The notes beneath the pieces are model-generated. The model was not told where the DNA came from. It did no database searches and saw only the letters and a program-made list of their open reading frames with translations. From positions 1 to 14,961 of the forward strand of contig JAISKG010000096.1 of NCBI GenBank assembly GCA_031261015.1: 14,961 bases of DNA. Reading direction: 5' to 3'. A program made the position numbers and the translations under genes. Source of the stretch: Dysgonamonadaceae bacterium (GTDB taxonomy: Bacteria; Bacteroidota; Bacteroidia; Bacteroidales; Azobacteroidaceae). Below are positions 8,913 to 14,961 of this stretch, piece by piece (position 1 is the stretch's first letter; each line of letters starts with the position of its first letter).

Positions 8913-8974
8913 AAACACAGAGGCACAGAGAACACAGAGAATTTCTACTCCGTGTTCTCTGTGCCTCTGTGTTT
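8913..8974. repeat. Palindromic intergenic repeat (27-bp stem, 8-nt loop)
   Basis: The arms 8913-8935 and 8952-8974 are perfect 23-bp inverted copies. The stem extends inward by three more pairs (8937-8939 with 8948-8950) after one mismatch, leaving the 8-nt loop 8940-8947. The sequence is built from CACAGAG/CTCTGTG-type units (GAGGCACAGAGAACAC). From general knowledge, very similar palindromes recur between genes in many unrelated bacterial genomes and often yield spurious predicted proteins with RTQR / SLCLCV-like strings, which are visible here on both strands. It lies exactly between two divergent promoters. Transcribed either way it would form a strong hairpin, but no T-tract suited to termination follows on the minus strand. 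Confidence 0.85.
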
Positions 8975-8986
8975 TTCCACTCTCTC

Positions 8987-9016
8987 TTGCATTTCTCAAA
9001 AAAAACACTACCTTTG
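8987..9016 (+). promoter_or_regulatory. Promoter of the mgtA leader and gene
   Basis: TTG (8987-8989), a 19-nt spacer and TACCTTTG (9009-9016) match the Bacteroidota sigma consensus. Transcription should begin near 9022, which leaves a leader of about 135-150 nt before mgtA. The bases after the -7 box, GCGCCCG, resemble the start region of the rpsP and tRNA-Glu promoters. Confidence 0.75.
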
Positions 9017-9021
9017 CGCCC

Positions 9022-9038
9022 GAATTGTCACACAATTC
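9022..9038 (+). promoter_or_regulatory. Inverted repeat at the predicted mgtA transcription start
   Basis: GAATTGT (9022-9028) and ACAATTC (9032-9038) are perfect inverted copies around a 3-nt centre (CAC). The repeat starts 6 bp after the -7 box, so it covers the expected start of transcription. It could be a repressor operator or a small 5'-end RNA hairpin; no regulator is identified. Confidence 0.5.
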
Positions 9039-9065
9039 ATTTCATATTCACAAAAAATATTCATT

Positions 9066-9122
9066 ATGGACGAAGGACCGTATCCGAGTTGTAGAAAAAC
9101 AAAAGTATTCACGCTTCTGTAA
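9066..9122 (+). CDS. Putative MgtL-like leader peptide upstream of mgtA (18 codons)
   Basis: An ATG at 9066 opens an 18-codon frame ending at TAA (9120-9122), encoding MDEGPYPSCRKTKVFTLL. It follows an A/T-rich stretch (CAAAAAATATTCATT) typical of translation starts in this phylum. It resembles the enterobacterial mgtA leader peptide MgtL ([17 protein letters not shown], from memory) in design: acidic residue at 2, Pro at 5 and 7, Arg at 10, basic residue at 11, same length class and same position before an mgtA gene. In MgtL, acidic/Pro-rich N-terminal codons make the ribosome fall off in low Mg2+. The stop codon lies inside one arm of an RNA stem that competes with the stem masking the mgtA start. 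Such a short ORF can occur by chance; the context is what supports it. Confidence 0.6.
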   Translation: MDEGPYPSCRKTKVFTLL

Positions 9123-9167
9123 GGAGTCCTTTGTAATCTCCTTATAGATCTAATTATGAGGGGATTA
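9116..9167 (+). promoter_or_regulatory. Two-state RNA attenuator masking the mgtA ribosome-binding site
   Basis: Two stems compete for the same strand. Stem A pairs 9116-9126 with 9138-9148 (11 pairs, one G-U, 11-nt loop) and includes the leader-peptide stop codon. Stem B pairs 9134-9147 with 9154-9167 (14 uninterrupted pairs, three G-U, 6-nt loop). Stem B hides GAGGGG (9158-9163), 7 nt before the ATG at 9171, and also hides the alternative ATG at 9156. Both stems use 9138-9147, so they exclude each other. A ribosome at the leader stop codon would cover the 5' arm of stem A and leave stem B free. No U-run follows, so control of translation rather than intrinsic termination is the likelier output. 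The pairing was worked out by hand, base by base. Confidence 0.65.
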
Positions 9168-9170
9168 ATC

Positions 9171-11864
9171 ATGAATGAAAAAAATCTGAAGAAAAAGAAA
9201 AACGCTCTTCAATACGATCGCGAACGAGCTTTTTTCATTGCTACCCAACCGGCAAAAAATGTTTGCGAAATTTTAGAAACTACCCGCGCCGGCTTGCCCG
9301 AAGAGGAAGTCGAAACCCGCAGAAAACAGTACGGCGAGAATGAAATCGCACGCGAACAGCGCGACCGGGGCTTGGTGATGTTTATCAAAACGTTTATCAA
9401 TCCGTTTATCGGTATTTTAATGGGTTTGGCGCTCGTGTCGCTGGTCATCGACGTATGGATGGCCGAACCGCAAGACCGCGAATGGACGACCGTGATCATT
9501 ATCAGCGCAATGGTGCTGCTTAGCGCCATCCTGCGTTTTGTACAGGAACGAAAATCCGACATTGCTTCGGAAGCCTTGCAAAAAATGGTCAACAACACGG
9601 CTTCGGTCTATCGCGACGGCGCAACGGAAAGTCAGGAAATCAACATCGAGGACATCGTTCCGGGCGACGTCGTCTATCTGGCCGCCGGCGATATGATTCC
9701 TGCCGACATGCGCATCATCGAATCCAAAGACTTGTTTATCAGCCAATCATCACTCACAGGCGAATCGGATGCCGTCGAAAAAACGCCCGAACTGAACGGC
9801 GACGCCTCGCAACTCAAAAGCATCACCGACTGCAACAATATTAGTTTCATGGGATCGAATGTGGTGAGCGGCTCGGCCATCGGAATCGTTTTTGCCACCG
9901 GACAATCGACCTATTTAGGAACGATTGCGAAAAGCCTCACCGGCGTGCGTGCACAAACGAGTTTCGATATAGGAATCAATAAGGTGAGTTTGCTATTGAT
10001 CCGGTTTATGCTGGTGATGGTTCCGTTTGTCTTCTTAGTCAACGGGATAACCAAGGATGATTGGTTCGACGCTTTCATTTTCGCCATCTCAATCGCCGTA
10101 GGTCTTACGCCCGAAATGTTGCCGATGATCGTGACTTCTAACTTGGCGAAAGGCGCCGTCACGATGTCGAAACGGAAAACGATCGTCAAAAACCTGAATG
10201 CCATCCAGAGTTTCGGCGCAATGAATATTCTTTGTACCGATAAAACCGGCACGCTTACGCACGATAAAATTATCTTGGAACGCTACTTAAATGTGGCCGG
10301 CAAGGAAGACATCCGCGTGCTGCGCCAAGCGTATTTCAACAGTTTTTTTCAAACGGGACTGAAAAATTTGATGGACAAAGCTATTTTGTCGCACGTCAAA
10401 GAATTAGGTTATGAAAATCTGGAAGAACAATACAAAAAAATCGACGAAATTCCTTTCGATTTTTCGCGTCGCCGCATGTCGGTCGTGATCGAAGACAGCA
10501 ACGGCCAACGGCAAATCATCACCAAAGGTGCGATCGAAGAAATGCTTGCTATCTGCTCTTATGCCGAATACAATGGTAAAATTTTGCCTATGACGCAGGA
10601 ACTTCGCGAAATGGTTTTGCGCGAAAGCAACGCTATGAACGACGGGGGGATGCGCGTGCTGGGTGTGGCGCAAAGAAACTGGATCGAAAAAAATCATTCT
10701 TTTGCCGTGGAAGATGAATCGGACATGGTGCTGATCGGGTTCCTCGCTTTCCTCGATCCTCCGAAAGAATCGGCCGAAAGAGCGATCAATCAATTGCATG
10801 CGCACGGAGTAGAAGTAAAAGTTTTGTCGGGCGACAACGAAGCAGTGGTGAAAGCGATCTGCCGCCAAGTCGGCGTGGATACCACTTTTACTTTAGATGG
10901 CGGCGAAATCGAGACGATGAGCGACGAAGCTTTGAAGGAACGTATCGGCGAAGTGAAAATTTTCGCGAAGCTCACGCCAATGCAGAAAACCCGCATTATC
11001 ACGATGTTGCAAGAGCAAGGAAATACGGTTGGCTTTTTGGGCGACGGCATCAATGACGCTTCGGCCTTGCGCCAATCCGACATCGGTATTTCGGTCGATA
11101 CGGCTGTCGATATTGCCAAGGAAGCTGCCGATATTATCCTCTTGGAAAAAGATTTAATGGTGCTCGAAGAAGGCGTAATCGAAGGACGCAAGATTTTCGG
11201 CAACATCATGAAATATATTAAAATGACGGCAAGTTCCAATTTCGGAAACATGTTCAGCGTATTGGCGGCGAGCGCATTTTTGCCGTTCCTGCCGATGTTG
11301 CCTATTCAACTCCTGATACAGAACTTGCTGTACGATACGTCTCAAACCGCCATTCCTTTCGATCGTGTGGATAAGGAATATTTGAAGAAACCGCGCAAAT
11401 GGGATGCTTCCGATTTGAGTCGCTTCATGATTTTCATTGGCCCGATCAGTTCGATCTTCGACATAACCACTTATCTGTTAATGTATTTCTTGATCGGACC
11501 GATGGTTTTCGGCGGCGTTGCCTACCATGTATTGGACGGCGCACAGCAACTCGAATTTGCGAAACTGTTCCAGTCCGGCTGGTTTATCGAAGGCCTGCTG
11601 TCGCAAACGCTGATTGTGCACATGATACGCACGCGCAAAATACCGTTTATTCAAAGTAGCGCGTCTTTGCCGGTAACGCTGTCAACGCTGGCGGTCATGG
11701 CTGTGGGTATCGTGCTTCCGTTTACGGGACTTGGATCGCAAATCGGATTGGTGCCGCTACCGTTCAGCTATTTTCCATGGTTAATTGCTACTTTACTATG
11801 TTATTGCGTTTTAACGCAAGTGGTTAAAACTTGGTACATCCGAAAGTTTAGCCGGTGGTTATAA
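9171..11864 (+). CDS. mgtA: Magnesium-transporting P-type ATPase
   Basis: MgtA is a P3B-type ATPase of the inner membrane that imports Mg2+ when it is scarce. With the ATG at 9171 the product is 897 residues; a second ATG at 9156 would add MRGLI. I prefer 9171 because GAGGGG lies 7 nt upstream. Counting from 9171, the actuator loop has TGES at 196-199, helix 4 has GLTPEMLPMIVTSNLAKGA (311-329), the phosphorylation site is CTDKTGTLT (355-363) with Asp357, the nucleotide domain has TKGAIEEML (452-460) and the hinge GDGIND (624-629). The IQNLLYDTSQTAIPFD stretch (716-731) and the following KKPRKWD and GPISSIFDITT are the signature of MgtA and separate it from Ca2+ or heavy-metal pumps. There are about ten membrane helices and a Lys-rich N-terminus (KNLKKKKN). 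No key residue is missing. Confidence 0.95.
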   Translation: MNEKNLKKKKNALQYDRERAFFIATQPAKNVCEILETTRAGLPEEEVETRRKQYGENEIAREQRDRGLVMFIKTFINPFIGILMGLALVSLVIDVWMAEPQDREWTTVIIISAMVLLSAILRFVQERKSDIASEALQKMVNNTASVYRDGATESQEINIEDIVPGDVVYLAAGDMIPADMRIIESKDLFISQSSLTGESDAVEKTPELNGDASQLKSITDCNNISFMGSNVVSGSAIGIVFATGQSTYLGTIAKSLTGVRAQTSFDIGINKVSLLLIRFMLVMVPFVFLVNGITKDDWFDAFIFAISIAVGLTPEMLPMIVTSNLAKGAVTMSKRKTIVKNLNAIQSFGAMNILCTDKTGTLTHDKIILERYLNVAGKEDIRVLRQAYFNSFFQTGLKNLMDKAILSHVKELGYENLEEQYKKIDEIPFDFSRRRMSVVIEDSNGQRQIITKGAIEEMLAICSYAEYNGKILPMTQELREMVLRESNAMNDGGMRVLGVAQRNWIEKNHSFAVEDESDMVLIGFLAFLDPPKESAERAINQLHAHGVEVKVLSGDNEAVVKAICRQVGVDTTFTLDGGEIETMSDEALKERIGEVKIFAKLTPMQKTRIITMLQEQGNTVGFLGDGINDASALRQSDIGISVDTAVDIAKEAADIILLEKDLMVLEEGVIEGRKIFGNIMKYIKMTASSNFGNMFSVLAASAFLPFLPMLPIQLLIQNLLYDTSQTAIPFDRVDKEYLKKPRKWDASDLSRFMIFIGPISSIFDITTYLLMYFLIGPMVFGGVAYHVLDGAQQLEFAKLFQSGWFIEGLLSQTLIVHMIRTRKIPFIQSSASLPVTLSTLAVMAVGIVLPFTGLGSQIGLVPLPFSYFPWLIATLLCYCVLTQVVKTWYIRKFSRWL

Positions 11865-11867
11865 AAA

Positions 11868-11895
11868 AAAACCGGTTCCCTAAAAAACCGGCTTT
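11868..11895. terminator. Shared terminator between mgtA and rpsT
   Basis: CCGGTT (11872-11877) pairs with AACCGG (11886-11891) around the loop 11878-11885. After one A-C mismatch, three more A-T pairs extend the stem. On the minus strand it is followed by nine T residues, a strong intrinsic terminator for rpsT. On the plus strand it begins 3 nt after the mgtA stop and is followed by CCCTTCTCTT, so it probably also ends mgtA. Confidence 0.8.
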
Positions 11896-11928
11896 CCCTT
11901 CTCTTAAATAAAGATCTCTATACTTTCT

Positions 11929-12183
11929 TCAACTCAATTTATTCACATGCAAGGCTAATTTCGATTTCAAATTGCCCGCTTTGTTTTTGTGAATAATATG
12001 ATTTTTAGCTAACCGATCCAACATCGAGCTAACTTTCTTGTACAATTCGGCTGCTTCTGTTTTCTCAGTAGTATGACGAAGTTTTTTCACTGCATTACGA
12101 GTGGTTTTTGCATAATAACGATTGTGTAACCTTCTGGTTAACGTCTGTCTAATTCTTTTTACAGCTGACTTGTGATTGGCCAT
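11929..12183 (-). CDS. rpsT: 30S ribosomal protein S20 (bS20)
   Basis: bS20 binds 16S rRNA early in small-subunit assembly. The 84-residue product starts [22 protein letters not shown], the family signature. It is Lys/Arg-rich and all-helical, and has the conserved [19 protein letters not shown] near the C-terminus. Length is normal. It begins 33 nt after tRNA-Glu on the same strand, with no convincing promoter in between, so the two are probably transcribed together from 12307-12337. The strong minus-strand terminator at 11868-11895 follows. Confidence 0.97.
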   Translation of the reverse strand: MANHKSAVKRIRQTLTRRLHNRYYAKTTRNAVKKLRHTTEKTEAAELYKKVSSMLDRLAKNHIIHKNKAGNLKSKLALHVNKLS

Positions 12184-12216
12184 ACTTGATCAATTTCGTT
12201 TAATTGTTTATATTTG

Positions 12217-12288
12217 TAGTCCATAGGGGAGTCGAACCCCTCTTTCAAGAATGAAAATCTTGCGTCCTAACCGATAGACGAATGGACC
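12217..12288 (-). tRNA. tRNA-Glu (anticodon UUC)
   Basis: The minus strand folds into a 72-nt cloverleaf. The acceptor strands are GGTCCAT and ATGGACT (first pair G-U), discriminator A. The D stem is GTCT/GGAC. The anticodon stem CAAGA/TCTTG holds the loop TTTTCAT, anticodon TTC. The T arm is AGGGG-TTCGACT-CCCCT. No CCA is encoded; the gene is followed by CA. It lies upstream of rpsT. Confidence 0.96.
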
Positions 12289-12306
12289 CTTCTCGCTTAG
12301 CGGGTG

Positions 12307-12337
12307 CAAATATAGAGTTTATTTTTAAATTTACCAA
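12307..12337 (-). promoter_or_regulatory. Promoter of tRNA-Glu and rpsT
   Basis: On the minus strand TTG (12335-12337) is 20 nt from TATATTTG (12307-12314), a good Bacteroidota-type match. The following GCACCCGCTAA is the same as at the rpsP promoter. Transcription would start about 13-15 nt before the mature tRNA 5' end. It is back to back with the debranching-enzyme promoter. Confidence 0.75.
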
Positions 12338-12373
12338 AAACTGACCTGATTTTTTAAAAAGAAGCCGAAATCC

Positions 12374-12404
12374 TTGTGTATTTCAATGATTCATTGTACC
12401 TTTC
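12374..12404 (+). promoter_or_regulatory. Promoter of the glycogen debranching operon
   Basis: TTG (12374-12376), a 20-nt spacer and TACCTTTC (12397-12404) fit the Bacteroidota consensus except that the last -7 base is C rather than G. The predicted leader is about 24 nt. No Shine-Dalgarno precedes the ATG at 12434, only an A-rich stretch. Confidence 0.62.
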
Positions 12405-12433
12405 GTCGTTTTAATCCGTAAGCAGAAAAAACT

Positions 12434-14383
12434 ATGGGATACCTTAAATTTGATAAAACGCTTCTCATCAATCTGGAAGAATCGCTGAAACGCGAAATTT
12501 TGCGCACCAACCGCGGAGGAGCTTACCATTCTACCACCATCGTCGATTGTAACACAAGGAAATATCACGGCTTATTGGTGATTCCCGTGCCGCAGTTGGA
12601 TACCGACAATCACGTGATTTTATCGTCGTTAGACGAAACGGTGATCCAGCACGAAGCCGAATTTAATCTGGGCATTCACCAATATCCGAACGATCATTTC
12701 AGTCCCAACGGACACAAATATGTGCGACAATTTGAATTTGATTCGGTGCCGCGAACGATTTATCGTGTGGGCGGCGTAATTCTGAGCAAGGAAAAAGTGT
12801 TCACCCAATTTGAAAACCGAATCTTGGTCAAATATACTTTGTTGGACGCACATTCGCCTACTGTGTTACGGTTCAAGCCTTTCCTCGCTTTCCGCAACGT
12901 GAACGCGCTGACTTGCGAAAACGAAAAGGCGAGCCGCGATTACTCCGAAATTGCAAACGGCATCCAAACGCGCATGTATGCCAATTATCCCGATTTATTC
13001 ATGCAATTCAGCAAGCCGGCCAAATTCGTATTTGAGCCTCATTGGTATAAAGATATTGAGTACTCGAAGGAAAGAGAACGCGGTTTCCCGTTCAAGGAAG
13101 ATCTTTACGTGCCCGGCTATTTTGAATTGAGTATCGAAAAAGGCGAATCGGTGTATTTTTCGGGCGGCGATACGGAAATCGACCCGTCGCTGATCGCCGG
13201 CAAATACGAGGAAGAATCGCAGACACGCACGCCGCGAACGAGTTTTTACAATTGCCTGAAAAATTCGGCGCAGCAATTTTATTATCGTCCCACCGAAAAT
13301 GACGCTTACTTGCTTGCCGGCTATCCGTGGTTCAAAGTGCGGGCGCGCGATTTGTTTATCTCTTTGCCGGGCTGTACCTTAGCCATCGACGATCCTGTTC
13401 GTTTTGAAAAAATCATGACGACGGCGATTCCTGCCCTTCGCCATTTTATGCAGGAAGGAAAAACAGATGCCGTGATTCAGGAAATTGATTTGCCCGATAT
13501 TTTGTTGTGGGTGATTTGGGCCTTGCAACAATACGCCAAATCGGTAGGACAGGAACGTTGCAACAAAGAATACGGCGCGCTGATTCAAGAAATTATCACT
13601 TACATTCGCGCCAATAAACATCCGAATTTGCATTTGGAAGACAGCGGTTTACTTTCGGCCGACGGCAAGGAAACAGCCATTACGTGGATGAATTCCACTT
13701 TCGAGGGTAAGCCGATCGTTCCGCGTTCGGGTGATATCGTCGAATTTAATCTCTTGTGGTATAACGCATTGAAATTTTCCGCCGAATTGGCGAAATTAGA
13801 CGATCAAACCGAATGGATGGAATCGCAGGAAACCTTGGCAGTGCAAGTGAGCGCCTCATTCCTCGATACCTTCGTCAACGGCTACGGCTATTTATTTGAT
13901 TATGTCGATGGCAATTACGTGGATTGGAGCGTGCGTCCCAACATGCTTTTTGCGGTGTCGCTCGATTATTCGCCTTTGGATCGCTCACAAAAGCGGGCGA
14001 TTTTGAATATTGTCACTAAAGAATTATTAACTCCGAAAGGCATTCGCTCATTAAGTCCGAAAAGTGAAGGTTACCGGCCGTATTACGTGGGGCCACAATA
14101 CGAACGTGATTGGGCTTACCATCAGGGAACAGCTTGGCCTTGGATGCTCGGCGCGTATCTGGAAGCGTATTTGCGTTTATACCAATACAGCGGTATTTCG
14201 TTTGTAGAGAGAATGTTAATCGGAATGGACGAAGAAATGAATACGCATTGCATCGGTTCCCTTTCCGAATTGTTCGATGGTAACCCACCGTTTCAAAGCC
14301 GGGGTGCGATTTCGTTTGCTATAAATGTGGCCGCCATTTTACGAGTACTTAAATTGTTGGAAAGTTATAACAATACTATATGA
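12434..14383 (+). CDS. Glycogen debranching enzyme (amylo-alpha-1,6-glucosidase type, GH133-like)
   Basis: This 649-residue protein matches the bacterial/archaeal debranching family that removes alpha-1,6 branch stubs from glycogen. The N-terminal domain (about 15-260) has REILRTNRGGAYHSTTIVDCN with TRKYHGLLVIPVP (41-53) and LSSLDETV (63-70). The C-terminal (alpha/alpha)6-type domain has YLLAGYPWFKVRARDLFISLPG (292-313), VEFNLLWYNAL (436-446), RPNMLFAVSLDYSPL (501-515), RDWAYHQGTAWPWMLGAYLEA (558-578) and GSLSELFDG (608-616). These are the standard sugar-binding and acid-residue blocks. There is no signal peptide, so it acts on stored glucan in the cytoplasm. Its stop codon overlaps the start of the next gene (ATGA at 14380-14383), implying translational coupling with a glycogen-synthase-like enzyme. 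Confidence 0.92.
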   Translation: MGYLKFDKTLLINLEESLKREILRTNRGGAYHSTTIVDCNTRKYHGLLVIPVPQLDTDNHVILSSLDETVIQHEAEFNLGIHQYPNDHFSPNGHKYVRQFEFDSVPRTIYRVGGVILSKEKVFTQFENRILVKYTLLDAHSPTVLRFKPFLAFRNVNALTCENEKASRDYSEIANGIQTRMYANYPDLFMQFSKPAKFVFEPHWYKDIEYSKERERGFPFKEDLYVPGYFELSIEKGESVYFSGGDTEIDPSLIAGKYEEESQTRTPRTSFYNCLKNSAQQFYYRPTENDAYLLAGYPWFKVRARDLFISLPGCTLAIDDPVRFEKIMTTAIPALRHFMQEGKTDAVIQEIDLPDILLWVIWALQQYAKSVGQERCNKEYGALIQEIITYIRANKHPNLHLEDSGLLSADGKETAITWMNSTFEGKPIVPRSGDIVEFNLLWYNALKFSAELAKLDDQTEWMESQETLAVQVSASFLDTFVNGYGYLFDYVDGNYVDWSVRPNMLFAVSLDYSPLDRSQKRAILNIVTKELLTPKGIRSLSPKSEGYRPYYVGPQYERDWAYHQGTAWPWMLGAYLEAYLRLYQYSGISFVERMLIGMDEEMNTHCIGSLSELFDGNPPFQSRGAISFAINVAAILRVLKLLESYNNTI

Positions 14384-14961
14384 AAGCGTTGATGTTCGGA
14401 TGGGAGTTTCCCCCTCATATTTTGGGCGGTTTGGGAACAGCAAGTTACGGATTGACCAAGGGAATGGCCATGCAAAACGACATGGAAATCACATTTGTGA
14501 TGCCCAAGCCTTGGGGCGACGAGGATCAAAGTTTTTTGCGGCTGATCGGCGCATGCTATACGCCGGTCGTCTGGCGAGACGTTTCGTGGGAACAGGTGAA
14601 ACGCCGGATCGGAAAAACGATGGATCCACAGTTGTATTACGATTTGCGCGATCATATTTACGCCGATTTTAATTATTTACATACCAACGATTTAGGCGGT
14701 TTTGAATTTTCGGGTCGTTATCCCGATAATTTGATTGAGGAAATCAACAATTATTCCATTGTGGCGGGAGTGATTGCGCGCACTGTGCCTTTCGACGTGA
14801 TTCATTCGCACGACTGGTTGACTTATCCTGCAGGCATTCATGCGAAAGCAACGACGGGAAAGCCTTTGTTTATCCATGTGCACGCGACGGATTTCGACCG
14901 CAGTCGCGGCAAAGTGAATCCGCAAGTTTATGCCATCGAGCGGGATGGAATGGATCATGCC
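14380..14961 (+). CDS. Starch/glycogen-synthase-like glycosyltransferase, N-terminal part (3' end outside window)
   Basis: The ATG at 14380 overlaps the previous stop by 4 nt and opens 194 codons that run to the window edge. The start MKALMFGWEFPPHILGGLGTA is the nucleotide-sugar-binding N-terminus of GT-B enzymes of the GT4/GT5 type, with GGLG in place of the classical KxGGL loop. Further on, FDVIHSHDWLTYPAGIHAKA and GKPLFIHVHATDFDRSRG are typical of glycogen synthase-like proteins. In Bacteroidales a debranching enzyme, such a glycosyltransferase and a GH57 amylase are often adjacent, so the next gene outside the window may be GH57. Donor specificity and whether it makes glycogen cannot be judged without the C-terminal half. 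Confidence 0.85.
   Translation, partial: MKALMFGWEFPPHILGGLGTASYGLTKGMAMQNDMEITFVMPKPWGDEDQSFLRLIGACYTPVVWRDVSWEQVKRRIGKTMDPQLYYDLRDHIYADFNYLHTNDLGGFEFSGRYPDNLIEEINNYSIVAGVIARTVPFDVIHSHDWLTYPAGIHAKATTGKPLFIHVHATDFDRSRGKVNPQVYAIERDGMDHA

Noticed and set aside
8871..9035. N-terminal extension of the TonB receptor ORF up to 9035
   Set aside because: The extra 55 residues come from the palindrome and put a signal peptide in the middle of the protein. The ATG at 8870 starts directly at the signal peptide.
8902..9147. 81-codon plus-strand ORF across the palindrome (EAQRTQR...SLCLCV)
   Set aside because: It is a translation of the palindromic repeat and of the mgtA promoter and leader. The same kind of string appears from the other strand, as expected for an inverted repeat, and it has no start context.
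9022..9170. M-box (ykoK) Mg2+ riboswitch in the mgtA leader
   Set aside because: The leader is too short for the usual ~160-nt M-box plus expression platform, and I could not find its conserved core sequences. The uORF and two-stem arrangement explains the leader better.

Overview
The window looks like a chromosomal piece of a Bacteroidota genome, most likely order Bacteroidales. The evidence is the long Ala/Glu/Lys-rich tail on ribosomal protein S16, the tRNA-Glu/rpsT pair, a TonB-dependent receptor, and several promoters of the Bacteroidota type (TTG, 19-20 nt, TAnnTTTG) with few Shine-Dalgarno sites. Genus cannot be fixed from sequence alone. There are no phage, transposase or CRISPR genes; it reads as a core-genome region.

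Layout. (1) 1-420: the 3' end of dnaJ (+), converging on rpsP (-) across a shared hairpin terminator. (2) 443-1018: rpsP with its own promoter. (3) 1099-6710: a compact minus-strand operon, PHP-glycosyltransferase fusion > ppk (polyphosphate kinase) > ppx (exopolyphosphatase/GppA type), with gaps of 13 and 10 nt. It makes and degrades polyphosphate, with a two-domain enzyme of unknown substrate in front. (4) 6858-8870: a TonB-dependent outer-membrane receptor (-). (5) 8871-9170: a divergent control region with a 62-bp palindromic repeat, a good promoter, and a long leader for the P-type Mg2+ ATPase mgtA (+, to 11864). (6) 11868-12288: a shared terminator, rpsT (-) and tRNA-Glu(UUC) (-), with a promoter for the tRNA. 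(7) 12374-14961: a divergent glycogen-type operon, a debranching enzyme followed, with a 4-nt overlap, by a starch/glycogen-synthase-like glycosyltransferase that runs off the window.

The most interesting item is the mgtA leader (about 9022-9170). It holds an 18-codon upstream ORF (9066-9122) whose peptide resembles the enterobacterial Mg2+-sensing leader peptide MgtL: acidic residues at 2-3, Pro at 5 and 7, and a basic stretch from 10. After it come two mutually exclusive RNA stems. One (9116-9126 with 9138-9148) overlaps the uORF stop codon. The other (9134-9147 with 9154-9167, 14 uninterrupted pairs) buries the mgtA ribosome-binding region. This has the layout of a translation-coupled attenuator in which complete uORF translation turns mgtA off and ribosome drop-off in low Mg2+ turns it on. 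The pairing is seen directly in the sequence; the mechanism is inference.
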